Shown here: in pieces, positions 27,273-37,148 of the stretch
How positions within the stretch are numbered: the first letter of the stretch is position 1
How the letters are laid out: every line of letters begins with the position of its first letter
NCBI RefSeq assembly: GCF_900176205.1
Contig: NZ_LT859959.1
Location: 4,547,001-4,611,000 of the forward strand
Source of the DNA: Bradyrhizobium sp. ORS 285
Lineage (GTDB): Bacteria; Pseudomonadota; Alphaproteobacteria; Rhizobiales; Xanthobacteraceae
DNA length: 64,000 nucleotides
Direction of reading: 5' to 3'
Program-made: the position numbers and the translations under genes
The notes under the pieces: model-generated
The model's input: only the letters and a program-made list of their open reading frames with translations
What the model was told of the DNA's origin: nothing
Database searches by the model: none

Positions 27273-28490
27273 ATGCGGGGTGATGGTCTGGCTTTCAGTT
27301 TGCCACGCTGGCGCGTGACGCGCTGGCTGGCAGACCCAGGATATCCGGTGTCACCGGACATCCGTCTGGCGTTGGCCGGCGAGCTCTATGGCTGCTGGTC
27401 AGTGTTCGCCGGGGGCGCCATCAACACCGTCGCCGTCGCGGCAGCGCTGGCGCTGCGCACACCCACCGCCCTCTTCGTCAGCTGGTTCGTGATGGAGGTA
27501 GTGATCTGCCTGTCGCGGCTGATCGTGATGATCATCTCCTACCGCCGCGCCCGCGCGCAGCTATCGACGCCGACCGACATCCACATCCTCCTGGCGGTGG
27601 CCTGGAGCGCGAGCGTCGGCTTCGGCGTCGGCATCAGCCTGGCCTCCGGCGACTGGATCGCGGCGTCACTCACCTGCATCTCCTCGGCGGCCATGGTCGG
27701 CGGCATCTGCTTCCGGAATTTCAGCGCACCGCGCCTGGTCGGCACCATGATCCTGTGCAGCATCGGCCCGGTCATCCCCGGCGTTGCCATCTCGCACGAG
27801 CCGCTGTTGTTTGTGATGTATCTGCAGATGCCGGTGTACTTCCTCGCCATGACAGGCGCGGCGTTCCGCCTGAACAAGATGCTTGTGGCGGTCATGCAGG
27901 CCAAGAGCGAGAGCGACGAGCAGGCGCGGCGAGATCCGCTCACAGGCTTGTCCAATCGCGCCGGCCTGATCGACGCTTTGCAAAGCCGTCTGTGCAGCAA
28001 GGTTCCCGGGCAGCAGAACTTCGCCGTGCTCTATCTCGATCTCGACGGCTTCAAGCCGGTCAATGACACCTTCGGCCATGCCACCGGCGATGAACTCCTG
28101 AAGATCGTCGGCCGCACGCTGCGCGAGATCGTGGCGCCGGCCGACGTCATCGCCCGGATCGGCGGCGACGAATTCGTCGTCCTCGCCACGGAGCCCGATA
28201 TCGACCACGCGCTGGCGCTCGGCGAACGCCTCATCGAGGTCATGACAGCCCCCATCGCGCTGCCCGGCGGCGCGCGCGTCAACATCGGCATGAGCATCGG
28301 CATCGCGGCTGCGCCCGATCACGGCAGCGATCCGGAATCCCTGCTGTTCGCAGCGGATGCAGCGCTCTACGAAGCGAAATCGAGCGGCAAATCATGCTGG
28401 CGACTGGCCTCCACTGAGGCCAATCTCGCAGCACTGCGCAAGATCGCCAGCGGCGATCTCGTCGCGACGGGGGTCGCCAGCGCGGCGTGA
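27273..28490 (+). CDS. membrane diguanylate cyclase (GGDEF), no I-site
   Basis: 405 residues starting at ATG 27273, seven bases after ggagg; an upstream TTG/GTG extension is less likely. About six transmembrane segments (45-210) precede a GGDEF domain (about 230-395) with RIGGDEFVVLA and YLDLDGFKPVNDTFGHATGD. The residues where the inhibitory I-site RxxD would be read APAD, so product inhibition is probably absent. It should make cyclic di-GMP from GTP. The membrane part (FRNFSAPRLVGTMI-type) is the putative sensor. No EAL domain. Last gene before a short REP-like stretch. Confidence 0.9.
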   Translation: MRGDGLAFSLPRWRVTRWLADPGYPVSPDIRLALAGELYGCWSVFAGGAINTVAVAAALALRTPTALFVSWFVMEVVICLSRLIVMIISYRRARAQLSTPTDIHILLAVAWSASVGFGVGISLASGDWIAASLTCISSAAMVGGICFRNFSAPRLVGTMILCSIGPVIPGVAISHEPLLFVMYLQMPVYFLAMTGAAFRLNKMLVAVMQAKSESDEQARRDPLTGLSNRAGLIDALQSRLCSKVPGQQNFAVLYLDLDGFKPVNDTFGHATGDELLKIVGRTLREIVAPADVIARIGGDEFVVLATEPDIDHALALGERLIEVMTAPIALPGGARVNIGMSIGIAAAPDHGSDPESLLFAADAALYEAKSSGKSCWRLASTEANLAALRKIASGDLVATGVASAA

Positions 28491-28514
28491 GTTGCCTGCC
28501 CGAAGTCGTGATCT

Positions 28515-28573
28515 CTCCACACCGTCGTTCCGCGCTCGTGCATTCCGCGCGCCTCGGAATGACGGAGAGAGTA
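28515..28573. repeat. short palindromic element between convergent genes
   Basis: ctctccacaccgtcgttccgcg pairs with cggaatgacggagagag across a small loop in the gap between the diguanylate cyclase and dipeptidase genes. It is related to the 'cgtcattcc...ggaatgacg' elements elsewhere in the window and may act as a bidirectional transcription end. Confidence 0.45.
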
Positions 28574-28580
28574 GTGTCTG

Positions 28581-29984
28581 CTACCGCGGCATCTCCGCGA
28601 GCGCCGCGAGGATGCGGGCCCAGGAACGGATGCCCTTGTGGTAGCTCTTGAGGTCGTACTTCTCGTTCGGCGAATGGATGTTGTCGTCGTCGAGGCCGAA
28701 GCCGACCAGGAGCGAGTCCAGGCCGAGCGTCTTCTTGAAATCGGTGACGATCGGGATCGAGGCGCCCGAGCCCATCAGGATGGTTTCCTTGCCCCACTCC
28801 TCGGTCAGCGCCTGCTTGGCGGCCGCGAGCGGCTTCATGGTCCAGTCGAGCGCAATCGCGGCACCGGCCGAATGGTCACCGAATTCCACCGAGCAGTCGG
28901 CGGGGATGCGCGCCGACACGTAGTCGCGGAATGCCTTGCGAATCCTGAGCGGATCCTGGCCCTCGACCAGACGGAACGAGACCTTCGCATGGGCGAGCGA
29001 CGGGATCACCGTCTTGGAGCCTTCGCCGATATAGCCGCCCCAGATGCCGTTGATGTCGCAGGTCGGCCGCGACGAGATCTGCTCGATCAGCAGACGGTCC
29101 TTTTCGCCGGCCGGGATCGACAGTCCGATCGGCTTCAGAAAACTCTCCGGCGTCAGGTTCAGCTTCTTCCACTGCTCCAGGACCTCCGGCGGAACGTCCT
29201 TTACGCCATCGTAGAAGCCGGGAATGGTGATGCGGCCGTCCGCATCGAACAGCCCGCCGAGCACCTCGGTCAGCACGCGGATCGGATTGCGCGCACCGCC
29301 GCCGAACACGCCCGAATGCAGGTCGCGATTGGCGGCCTTGATCTTGATCTCTTCATACAGCAGGCCGCGCAACGAGGTGGTGATCGCCGGGGTGTTCGGG
29401 TCCCACATGCCGGTGTCGCACACCAGCGCGAAATCGGCCTTGAACTCGTCCTTGTTGGCTTCGAGGAACGGCACGAAATTCTTCGAGCCCACCTCCTCCT
29501 CGCCCTCGATCACGACGGTGATGTCGAGCGGCAGCGATCCCGTCACCTTCTTCCAGGCGCGGCAGGCCTCGACGAAGGTCATCAGCTGGCCCTTGTCGTC
29601 CTCGGCGCCACGCGCGACGATGATCTTGCGGCCATCGGCGTGATCGGTCACGACGGGCTCGAACGGCGGACGATGCCACAGCTCGAGCGGATCGACCGGC
29701 TGCACGTCGTAATGGCCGTAGAACAGGACATGCGGCTTGGCGGCACCGTGACCGTTGCTCTTGCCGACGACGGCCGGGTGGCCGGCGGTCGGCCGCACCT
29801 CGGTAGCGAAGCCGAGCGTCGCGAGATCCTTGGCGAGATGATCGGCGGCCTGCTTGCAATCCTCGGCGAACGCCGGGTCGGCCGAGATCGACTTGATGCG
29901 GATCAGCTGGAACAGCCGGTCCAGGCTGTTGTCGAAATCGCCATCGATGTGGTCGAGCACGGATTGAAGCTGCGCATTGGCCAT
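28581..29984 (-). CDS. M20-family metallodipeptidase
   Basis: 467 residues from ATG 29984 (a TTG two codons earlier is an alternative). Full-length M20 (carnosinase/DapE-like) fold. Zinc ligands appear in GHYDVQPVDP (His), GAEDDKGQ (Asp), IEGEEEVGS (Glu pair) and, near the C-terminus, DDNIHSPNEKYD (His). The dimerisation lid sits in the middle (about 200-330). It should be a cytosolic dipeptidase or aminoacyl hydrolase using two zinc ions. Monocistronic. Confidence 0.92.
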   Translation of the reverse strand: MANAQLQSVLDHIDGDFDNSLDRLFQLIRIKSISADPAFAEDCKQAADHLAKDLATLGFATEVRPTAGHPAVVGKSNGHGAAKPHVLFYGHYDVQPVDPLELWHRPPFEPVVTDHADGRKIIVARGAEDDKGQLMTFVEACRAWKKVTGSLPLDITVVIEGEEEVGSKNFVPFLEANKDEFKADFALVCDTGMWDPNTPAITTSLRGLLYEEIKIKAANRDLHSGVFGGGARNPIRVLTEVLGGLFDADGRITIPGFYDGVKDVPPEVLEQWKKLNLTPESFLKPIGLSIPAGEKDRLLIEQISSRPTCDINGIWGGYIGEGSKTVIPSLAHAKVSFRLVEGQDPLRIRKAFRDYVSARIPADCSVEFGDHSAGAAIALDWTMKPLAAAKQALTEEWGKETILMGSGASIPIVTDFKKTLGLDSLLVGFGLDDDNIHSPNEKYDLKSYHKGIRSWARILAALAEMPR

Positions 29985-30093
29985 GGCCAAGAGATCCCTT
30001 CGCTAGTGACGCGTGTTGGCTCGCTTGTAGCCCCGTTGCGCGGTCGGGACCAGCGTGATGCGGTGAGCATCACGCTGGCGATGCCGGCATGGC

Positions 30094-31701
30094 TCAGCGC
30101 CGCAGCAATCCGCCGAGCGCGCCGCGCACCAGGGAACGGCCGATCGAGCTGCCCAGCGAGCCGCCGACCTGCTTGCCGAGATCGGCGGCAATGCCGCCGA
30201 CCACCTTGTCGGTCACCTGGCGGGCGACGGTGCGCGCGATCACCTGGGTGGTCGAGAGCTGGCCGCGCTTGACGTTGGTGCCGAAGATCGTCGCCGCGAG
30301 ATTGCCTATCGTGCCGAGCACGCCGCCGGACGAGCCATCCGTGGTCGCCGCTTTGCCGGCGATCCGCTGCTGCAGGATTTCGTAAGCGGATTCGGCGTCG
30401 ATCTCGGTATCGTACTTCCCCTTCACCGGGCTTGCCGCGATGATGGCCTTGCGCTCCTCCGGCGTGACCGGCCCGATCCGCGCCGACGGCGGCCGGATCA
30501 GCACGCGTTCCACCATCGCCGGCGTGCCGTTGCCTTCGAGGAACGACACCAGCGCCTCGCCCTTGCCGAGCTCGGTGATCACCTTGGCGGTGTCGAGCTT
30601 CGGATTGGGACGGAACGTATCGGCGGCGGCGGCCACCGCCTTCTGGTCGCGCGGCGTGAAAGCGCGCAGCGCATGCTGCAAGCGATTGCCCAATTGCCCG
30701 AGCACGCGATCGGGAACGTCGAGCGGGTTCTGCGTGACGAAGTACACGCCGACGCCCTTGGAACGAATGAGACGCACCACCTGCTCGATCTTGTCCAGCA
30801 GCGCTTTCGGCGCATCGTTGAACAACAGATGCGCCTCGTCGAAGAAGAACACGAGCTTCGGCTTGGCGACGTCGCCGACCTCCGGCAGTTCCTCAAACAG
30901 CTCCGACAGCATCCACAGCAGGAAGGTCGCGTAGAGGCGCGGATTCTGCAGCAGCTTGTCGGCGACGAGGATGTTGATCATGCCGCGGCCGTCGCGATCG
31001 GTCTTCATGAAGTCCGTCAAGGTCAGCGCCGGCTCGCCGAAGAACTTGGTGCCGCCCTGGTTCTCCAGCACGAGCAGCTGGCGCTGGATGGTGCCGACGG
31101 TGGCGCGGGTGACGTTGCCGAACGACTGCGCGGCTTTCCGTATCGGCGCCAGCGGATCAGCCTCCGCATCCGCGCCCTTCTTCGTATCCGGAATGATGGC
31201 ATCGAGCAGCGCACGCAGATCCTTCATGTCGATCAGCGCGAGGCCGTTCTCATCAGCGACACGGAAGGCGACGTTGAGCACGCCTTCCTGAACGTCATTC
31301 AGGTCGAGCATGCGCGCGAGCAACAGCGGTCCCATCTCGGTGACGGTGGCGCGCACGGGATGCCCCTGCTCACCGAACACATCCCAAAATACCGTCGAGA
31401 ACTGATCGGGCTGATAGGTCAGTCCGAGCTCCTGCGCGCGCTTGACGATGAAGTCCTTGGCCTCGCCGGTCTGCGAGATGCCGGAGAGATCGCCCTTGAT
31501 GTCGGACGCGAAGACCGGAACGCCGGCGCGCGCAAAACCTTCGGCCATCACCTGCAGCGACACCGTCTTGCCGGTGCCGGTTGCGCCCGTCACGAGGCCA
31601 TGGCGATTGGCGAGGGCAAGCGTCAACCAGGCCGGCTGCTCGCCGGCACCTACGAGAATCTTGTCGTCGGTATCAGCCAGTGATTTTCCGGATGGTGCCA
31701 T
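30094..31701 (-). CDS. HerA-like ATPase (DUF853, YjgR homologue)
   Basis: 535 residues starting at ATG 31701 ([14 protein letters not shown]); the upstream 23 codons are not family-like. Walker A GATGTGKT (residues 39-46), Walker [12 protein letters not shown] and the arginine-bearing [30 protein letters not shown] are conserved. The C-terminus is Gly/Ser/Arg rich ([21 protein letters not shown]). The family is related to HerA/FtsK hexameric translocases but has no proven function in bacteria. No NurA nuclease partner is adjacent. Monocistronic. Confidence 0.9.
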   Translation of the reverse strand: MAPSGKSLADTDDKILVGAGEQPAWLTLALANRHGLVTGATGTGKTVSLQVMAEGFARAGVPVFASDIKGDLSGISQTGEAKDFIVKRAQELGLTYQPDQFSTVFWDVFGEQGHPVRATVTEMGPLLLARMLDLNDVQEGVLNVAFRVADENGLALIDMKDLRALLDAIIPDTKKGADAEADPLAPIRKAAQSFGNVTRATVGTIQRQLLVLENQGGTKFFGEPALTLTDFMKTDRDGRGMINILVADKLLQNPRLYATFLLWMLSELFEELPEVGDVAKPKLVFFFDEAHLLFNDAPKALLDKIEQVVRLIRSKGVGVYFVTQNPLDVPDRVLGQLGNRLQHALRAFTPRDQKAVAAAADTFRPNPKLDTAKVITELGKGEALVSFLEGNGTPAMVERVLIRPPSARIGPVTPEERKAIIAASPVKGKYDTEIDAESAYEILQQRIAGKAATTDGSSGGVLGTIGNLAATIFGTNVKRGQLSTTQVIARTVARQVTDKVVGGIAADLGKQVGGSLGSSIGRSLVRGALGGLLRR

Positions 31702-32335
31702 GTTGATCCGTCTCTCGAGAATGATTGTTTCGCATCGCACGAGGTGCCGCGCATCGCGTGCAGGTAACATACTTTAGTTTCACCGGCTGGAACCAGCGCC
31801 AGGGTGCCTCACCTGCTTGCGAAGTCACCCTATCATCGGTGCAACGCGCAGGTTTGATCGGTAGATTCAATATCTGGTCTTGCATCGCTGCAACAGTTCA
31901 TCGGCGATCGCGAATCGATTCGCGCACCCGGCCCGCTCGTCGCTTGTAATTCACGGATCGCCCGATCAAGATGAATTCAGCGAGGACGTCTGGCCGTGGG
32001 GGGCTGGACGACGACGGGGTTCACATGAACGAGCTGGTTGAGCCGCTGGCCAGAACGGCCGGCATCGATAGAGCCGTGGCTAAACAGCCAAGACCTCCTT
32101 CAAGACATCTTTTCATCCGTCATCGTCTTGCTCAGGTCCCTTGCAACGACAAGCGACAGCAGCGGTTCATCACTCGGCCCCTGCGGGCCAACGATTTTGC
32201 GGCAATCGAACGGCACGCCGTTGAACTTTCCGGGTTCATCCACGACCAAACCGGAACGGTCGAGACGATCACGATGCGGTTGGGCACGCGAGGCCTGAAC
32301 CAGTTCGTTTGAAGCACCTTCGCGCGCCGAGTATC
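31702..32335. other. long intergenic region with possible decayed coding sequence
   Basis: 634 bases between the HerA-like gene and the DUF4332-type gene. Short frames exist on both strands. The minus strand between about 32310 and 32060 reads as plausible protein (for example SGLVVDEPGKFNGVPFD) but meets in-frame stops and has no start signal. Its base composition is less GC-rich than the flanks at 31730-31950. No promoter, RNA or repeat could be assigned. Confidence 0.35.
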
Positions 32336-32743
32336 ATGACATATCCGATCACCGAACTCGAAGGCATGACGACCTTCTGTGCCTCCAAGCTGAAAGCTTT
32401 GGGCATCCGCACCACCGACGCATTCCTCGAGGCTGCCCGCACCGTCAAGGGACGCAAGGCGCTCGCCGCCAAGACCGGGATCAGCGAACAGCAGTTGCTC
32501 GATTGGGCCAATGGCGCCGACTACATGCGCATTCCCGGCATGGGGAAAGCCAAGGTGTGCCTGGTCCGCGCCGCCGGCGTCACCACCGTTCGCGAGCTGG
32601 CGCATCGCAACCCTGCCCGACTGGCGCAGAACATCAAGGAAGTGAACACGCGACGGCAGCTGGTTCGCATCCTGCCCTCGGAGAAGTCCGTCGGCCAATT
32701 GATCGAGAAGGCACGCCGACTCGAGCCCAAGATCAGCTATTGA
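32336..32743 (+). CDS. DUF4332 (tandem helix-hairpin-helix) protein
   Basis: 135 residues from ATG 32336 (a TTG start at 32309 is possible but unlikely). ITELEGMTTFCASKLKALGIRTTDAFLEAA and YMRIPGMGKAKVCLVRAAGVTTVRELAHRNPARL are two helix-hairpin-helix pairs of the DUF4332 type, related to DNA-polymerase/ligase HhH modules. The product is small, soluble and basic, possibly nucleic-acid binding. Role unknown. It is 79 bases upstream of folP on the same strand. Confidence 0.8.
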   Translation: MTYPITELEGMTTFCASKLKALGIRTTDAFLEAARTVKGRKALAAKTGISEQQLLDWANGADYMRIPGMGKAKVCLVRAAGVTTVRELAHRNPARLAQNIKEVNTRRQLVRILPSEKSVGQLIEKARRLEPKISY

Positions 32744-32822
32744 GCGGCCGCTGACTGGCTGCAACGGCCTTGTGCAGCGCGACACCTTGACTTGGGGGTG
32801 GCAACCGCGCAAAGCGGCGGCC

Positions 32823-33680
32823 ATGAGCGCAATTTTGCCGCACCCTGCTAAGGACCTGGTCGCGAGCCACCCGCTGCTGCGGCCGTGGCTGGCGCGGCCT
32901 TTTCCCGCTGTCATGGGCATCCTGAACGTCACGCCGGATTCGTTCTCCGACGGCGGCCGCTTCAATGCGCCGGAACGTGCGATCGAGCAGGCCAAGGCCA
33001 TGATCGCGTCGGGAGCCGACATCATCGATATCGGCGCCGAGTCGACCCGCCCCTACAAGGGCGCGGAGCCGGTGAGCGCCGACGAGGAGCTGGCGCGGCT
33101 GCGCCCAGTGTTGGCCGAGATCATCGCACTCGGCGTGCCCGTTTCGATCGACAGCATGAAATCGCAAGTTGCGGAATTTGCGCTCCAGGCAGGCGCGGCG
33201 ATCGCCAACGATGTCTGGGGCCTGCAGCGCGATCCTGATATGGCCGAGGTGGTCGCGGCGCACGGCGCGCCGGTCGTGGTGATGCACAACCGCGAGGTCG
33301 TCGATCCGGACATCGACATCATCGACGACATGCTCCGCTTCTTCGCAGGCTCGCTCGATATCGCGGCGAAGGCCGGCATTCCCGCAGGGAATATCGTGCT
33401 CGATCCTGGGATCGGCTTCGGCAAGACGGCGCAGCAGAGCATGACGGCGCTCGCCAGGCTCGATGCCTTCATGCGCTTTGGGCTGCCGCTGCTGGTCGGC
33501 GCCTCGCGCAAACGCTTCATCAGCACCGTGGTCGCATCGGAGCCGCAAGAGCGGCTCGGCGGATCGATCGCGGCGCATCTGATCGCGGCTCGGCATGGCG
33601 CTGCGATCATCCGGGCGCATGACGTCGCCGAGACGGTTCAGGCCGTGCGCGTGGCAGCGGCAATCGAGGCTGAGGCATGA
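32823..33680 (+). CDS. folP: dihydropteroate synthase
   Basis: 285 residues from ATG 32823; an upstream in-frame start at 32772 adds a non-conserved 17 residues. TIM-barrel with the pterin-binding signatures GILNVTPDSFSDGGRF and IDIGAESTRPYKGA, plus VSIDSMKSQVAEFAL, IVLDPGIGFGKT and VGASRKRFI. It condenses 6-hydroxymethyl-dihydropterin pyrophosphate with p-aminobenzoate in folate synthesis and is the sulfonamide target. First gene of the compact operon folP-folB-folK (each junction is a 4-base overlap). Confidence 0.96.
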   Translation: MSAILPHPAKDLVASHPLLRPWLARPFPAVMGILNVTPDSFSDGGRFNAPERAIEQAKAMIASGADIIDIGAESTRPYKGAEPVSADEELARLRPVLAEIIALGVPVSIDSMKSQVAEFALQAGAAIANDVWGLQRDPDMAEVVAAHGAPVVVMHNREVVDPDIDIIDDMLRFFAGSLDIAAKAGIPAGNIVLDPGIGFGKTAQQSMTALARLDAFMRFGLPLLVGASRKRFISTVVASEPQERLGGSIAAHLIAARHGAAIIRAHDVAETVQAVRVAAAIEAEA

Positions 33681-34045
33681 CCGATACCATTTTCATCAAA
33701 GGCGTTCTCATTCATGCCCGTCACGGTGTGATGGAGCATGAGAGCGAGGTCGGCCAGCGCTTCGTGATCGATCTCGAGCTCTATACCGATCTGTCGGACT
33801 CCTCGCGCAGCGACCGGCTCGCCGACACCGTGTCCTATTCCGACGTGGTGGAGACGGCGACCGCCGCGTTCAAGGATACCAACTACCGGCTGCTCGAACG
33901 CGCCGCCGGCGCGGTGGCCGATGCGATCCTGGCAAGCTTCGCCCGCATCCGCGCCGTCAAGGTCACCGTGCACAAGCCGCATGCGCCGATCGCCGCGATC
34001 TTCGAGGATGTCGGCGTGGTGCTGACCCGCTCGCGGCATCCGTGA
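33677..34045 (+). CDS. folB: dihydroneopterin aldolase
   Basis: 122 residues, typical FolB tunnel-fold subunit. IFIKGVLIHARHGVMEHESEVGQRFVIDLEL carries the family start; YSDVVETATAAFKDTNYRLLERAAGAVADAIL contains the catalytic-site glutamate region; KPHAPIAAIFEDVGVVLTR closes it. It converts 7,8-dihydroneopterin to 6-hydroxymethyl-dihydropterin and glycolaldehyde. The ATG overlaps the folP stop (ATGA), indicating translational coupling. Confidence 0.95.
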   Translation: MTDTIFIKGVLIHARHGVMEHESEVGQRFVIDLELYTDLSDSSRSDRLADTVSYSDVVETATAAFKDTNYRLLERAAGAVADAILASFARIRAVKVTVHKPHAPIAAIFEDVGVVLTRSRHP

Positions 34046-34542
34046 CGGCCATGGCCAGCGCGCTGATCGCCCTCGGCGGCAATGTCGGCAACGTCAGGAC
34101 GACCTTTGCGCAGGCCATTCCCGAGATCATCAGCCGCGCGCAAGGCAAGCTCGTCGCGCGCTCCCCCGACTACGTCACTCCGCCCTGGGGCGAGGAGCAG
34201 CAGCCCCCCTTCATCAACGCCTGCATCGCGATCGACACCGCCACCGCGCCACATCCCCTGCTCGCGGTCCTGCACGAGGTCGAGCGCATGTTCGGCCGCA
34301 ATCGAGCGCAGGAGACGCGCTGGGGCCCGCGCACGCTCGACCTCGATCTCATCGCGTATGATGATGTCAGTATCGACACGCCCGATCTCACCTTGCCGCA
34401 TCCGCGCCTGTTCGAACGCGGCTTCGTGCTGGTGCCGCTGGCGGAGATCGCCCCTGAGCGCCGGATTGCCGGCCGCCGGGTGGCCGACGCCCTGCTCGCC
34501 GTTTCGCGCGACGGAATCCAGCCGCTGCCCTCAGCCGAATAG
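34042..34542 (+). CDS. folK: 2-amino-4-hydroxy-6-hydroxymethyldihydropteridine pyrophosphokinase
   Basis: 166 residues from GTG 34042, which overlaps the folB stop (GTGA); ATG 34051 (MASALIALGGN) is an alternative. HPPK signatures: ALIALGGNVGNV, PPWGEEQQPPFINACIAIDT, and GPRTLDLDLIAYDDVSIDTPDLTLPHPRLFERGFVLVPLAEI, the last holding the magnesium-binding DLDLI motif. It transfers pyrophosphate from ATP to 6-hydroxymethyl-dihydropterin, the step before FolP. Last gene of the folate operon. Confidence 0.95.
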   Translation: MTAMASALIALGGNVGNVRTTFAQAIPEIISRAQGKLVARSPDYVTPPWGEEQQPPFINACIAIDTATAPHPLLAVLHEVERMFGRNRAQETRWGPRTLDLDLIAYDDVSIDTPDLTLPHPRLFERGFVLVPLAEIAPERRIAGRRVADALLAVSRDGIQPLPSAE

Positions 34543-34644
34543 CTGACATCCCCCGCGAAACAACCGTTTGGCTTGGCGGTCGCGACGTGGCATTTTGCGC
34601 CACAATAATCGCCATAACAGACGCTTCCGGGAGACACGGGCCGC

Positions 34645-36504
34645 ATGACCACCGACACCGAACAGCTGCGATTGGCCGCCGATTTCGCGCCGGCCAGCGA
34701 GGCGGACTGGCGCAAGCTGGTCGATGGCGTGTTGAAGGGCGCGGCGTTCGAGAAGCTGGTCGGCAGGACCTATGACGGCCTGAAGATCCAGCCGATCTAC
34801 CCGCGCGCCAAGGACGCGGCGCCTGTCGCCGGCCGCGCGCCGGCGGCGGCGTGGCAGATCATGCAGCGCGTCGATCATCCCGATGCGGCCAAGGCCAATG
34901 CGCAGGCGCTGCTCGACCTCGAGAATGGCGCGACCGGGCTGACGCTGGTGTTCGCCGGCGCCAATGCCGCGCACGGCTTCGGCCTCCCGGCCACAGCCGA
35001 CGCGCTGGCGCGCGCGCTCGACGGCGTGCATCTGGACGCTGCGATTGCGATCGAATTGCAGGCCAGTAACGCCACTGCCACCGCGCTGCTCGCGGACTAC
35101 GTCAAGCAGCGCGGCGTCAAGCCGGGCGCCTGCGACATCCGCTTCGGCCTCGATCCGATCGGCGATGCGGCCAGCCGCGGTGCCAGTTCGCATGATCAAA
35201 GCAAGCTCGCCGGTAGCGCCGTCGATCTCGTCAAGCAGTTGCAGAACGAAGGCTTCAAAGGCCCCTTCTTCGCCGCCGACGGCCGAGTGGTGCATGATGC
35301 CGGCGGATCGGAGGCGCAGGAGCTCGCCTTCGTGCTCGCCTCCGCCGTCGCCTATTTGCGCGCGCTCGAAGCGAGCGGCGTGGCGCTGGAGACCGCGCGC
35401 GACCTGATCTCCGCGCGCCTTGCCGCCGACACCGATCAGTTCCTTACCCTGGCGAAATTCCGCAGCCTGCGCCGGCTGTGGGCGCGCATCGAGCAGGCCT
35501 GCGGCCTCACGCCGAAGCCGCTCTTCATCTCTGGCGAGACGGCATGGCGCATGCTCACGCGGCGCGATCCCTATGTGAACATGCTGCGCGCTACGATCGC
35601 AACCTTCGCCGCCGGCCTCGGCGGTGCCAATGCGGTCACCGTCCTGCCGCACACCGCCGCACTCGGCCTGCCTGATACCTTCGCGCGCCGCGTCGCGCGC
35701 AACACGCAGCTCGTACTGCTGGAGGAAAGCAATCTCGCCCGCGTCGCCGACCCCGCAGCTGGTGCCGGCGGCATCGAGGCGCTGACATCAGAGCTTTGCA
35801 CCACCGCCTGGGCGCTTTTCCAGGACATCGAGAACGCCGGCGGGGTGGTCGCTGCGCTGCAGTCCGGTCTCATCCAGAGCAAGGTCGCCGCGGTCAAGCA
35901 GGCGCGCGACGCCAACATCGCCAAGCGGCGCGACGTGCTGACCGGCGCCAGCGAGTTTCCGAATTTGAACGAGGCCGAGGTGGCCGTGGAGGCGGTCGCG
36001 CCTTCGGCTCCGCCGCCTGCGCCAAAGGCTGCGCTCACCTTCGCACCTCTCACGCCGATCCGTCTCGCTGACGCCTTCGAGAAGCTGCGCGACCGCTCCG
36101 ATGCTCTGCTCAAGAGCAAGGGCCAGCGTCCCCAGGTGTTCCTCGCCAATCTCGGCACCGCCGCCGACTACACCGCGCGCGCGACCTTCGCCCGCAGCTT
36201 CTTCGAAGCCGGCGGCATTGCCGCAATCGATGGCCAGGGCGGCGCCGATCCGGCTGCGCTCGCGGAGGCCTACCGCGCTTCCGGCGCAGCGATCGTGTGT
36301 CTGTGCTCGTCGGACAAGGTCTATGCCGACGCCGCGGTTCCCGCCGCCAAAGCGCTGCAAGCGGCCGGCGCGCGACATATCTATCTCGCAGGCCGCGGCG
36401 GCGAGCAGGAGGCTGCGCTGCGCGAAGCCGGGATCGGCAGCTTCGTATTCGCAGGCGGTGACGCGCTGAAGACGCTCGAAGACGCCTACACGCATCTGGA
36501 GTGA
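34645..36504 (+). CDS. mutA: methylmalonyl-CoA mutase small (beta) subunit
   Basis: 619 residues. The N-terminal TIM-barrel half resembles the catalytic subunit (YDGLKIQPIYPRAKDA, RVDHPDAAKANAQALLDLENGATGLTLVF), but the C-terminal cobalamin-like domain lacks the DxHxxG ligand motif: the equivalent strand reads FLANLGTAADYTARA. This is the non-catalytic subunit of the heterodimeric enzyme that interconverts methylmalonyl-CoA and succinyl-CoA. The catalytic subunit gene is only 644 bases downstream, with a GFA gene and a 50-residue ORF between, all on one strand with overlaps or short gaps. Confidence 0.93.
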   Translation: MTTDTEQLRLAADFAPASEADWRKLVDGVLKGAAFEKLVGRTYDGLKIQPIYPRAKDAAPVAGRAPAAAWQIMQRVDHPDAAKANAQALLDLENGATGLTLVFAGANAAHGFGLPATADALARALDGVHLDAAIAIELQASNATATALLADYVKQRGVKPGACDIRFGLDPIGDAASRGASSHDQSKLAGSAVDLVKQLQNEGFKGPFFAADGRVVHDAGGSEAQELAFVLASAVAYLRALEASGVALETARDLISARLAADTDQFLTLAKFRSLRRLWARIEQACGLTPKPLFISGETAWRMLTRRDPYVNMLRATIATFAAGLGGANAVTVLPHTAALGLPDTFARRVARNTQLVLLEESNLARVADPAAGAGGIEALTSELCTTAWALFQDIENAGGVVAALQSGLIQSKVAAVKQARDANIAKRRDVLTGASEFPNLNEAEVAVEAVAPSAPPPAPKAALTFAPLTPIRLADAFEKLRDRSDALLKSKGQRPQVFLANLGTAADYTARATFARSFFEAGGIAAIDGQGGADPAALAEAYRASGAAIVCLCSSDKVYADAAVPAAKALQAAGARHIYLAGRGGEQEAALREAGIGSFVFAGGDALKTLEDAYTHLE

Positions 36505-36506
36505 GC

Positions 36507-36971
36507 ATGACCGAGGCCAGCAAACCCGTCCTCACCGGCGGCTGCCAATGCGGCGCAATCCGCTACGCGCTGATGTCGGCGCCGACGCGCGTGAGCATCT
36601 GCCATTGCCGGATGTGCCAGAAGGCCTCGGGCGCGCCGTTCGCGTCCTTCGCCGACGTCAACCGCGAGAACTTCGCCTGGACCCGCGGCACGCCGGGAAC
36701 GTTCCGCTCCTCTTCGATCGCCGACCGCTATTTCTGCCCCGCCTGCGGCACGCCGCTCGGCTTCGGCGGCATCGACGGGCCGCGGATCGAGATCATGACC
36801 GGCACCTTTGACCGGCCCGACCGCGTCGTGCCGACGCGGCAGTTCGGCTCGGAATCCCGGCTCGGCTGGGTGGTCGCGATCGCCAATCTGCCGAGCCAGA
36901 CCACGCAGCAGAATTACGGACCGGACAAGATGGCACGCATCGTCAGCCATCAACATCCGGATCATGATTGA
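36507..36971 (+). CDS. GFA-family (glutathione-dependent formaldehyde-activating-like) zinc protein
   Basis: 154 residues from ATG 36507, six bases after ggag; a GTG two codons earlier overlaps the mutA stop. Zinc cysteines: GGCQCGAIRY, ICHCRMCQKASGAPF (CxxC), and FCPACGTPLGF (CxxC), the full set for the two-zinc GFA/Mss4-like fold. Some family members were once thought to bind S-hydroxymethylglutathione; the real role is usually unknown. Its placement inside a methylmalonyl-CoA mutase operon is unusual and may be chance. Confidence 0.9.
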   Translation: MTEASKPVLTGGCQCGAIRYALMSAPTRVSICHCRMCQKASGAPFASFADVNRENFAWTRGTPGTFRSSSIADRYFCPACGTPLGFGGIDGPRIEIMTGTFDRPDRVVPTRQFGSESRLGWVVAIANLPSQTTQQNYGPDKMARIVSHQHPDHD

Positions 36972-36999
36972 GCGCTGAACCGATGTGTGAGGATCGACC

Positions 37000-37148
37000 A
37001 TGTTCAGCTGGCTGGCCGCACTCATCGAAACCGCGATCCACAGCCTCTGGACGCGCAGCATGACGGCGGATCCTCGCAATGATCCGGTCTACAAGACGAA
37101 GCTGAAAGAGCTCATCGAGAGAAACCGCAGGTTTGAGGACGCCCGGGA

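Noticed and set aside
28638..30272. 544-residue plus-strand frame
   Set aside because: Antisense of the M20 dipeptidase gene.
31971..32312. 113-residue plus-strand frame (NELVEPLARTAGIDRAVAKQ)
   Set aside because: The first 20 residues vaguely recall DUF2267, but the rest has no pattern and no ribosome site; left as unassigned.
34543..34644. Cobalamin riboswitch before the mutase genes
   Set aside because: Only 102 bases are available, with no B12-box-like sequence or suitable hairpins.
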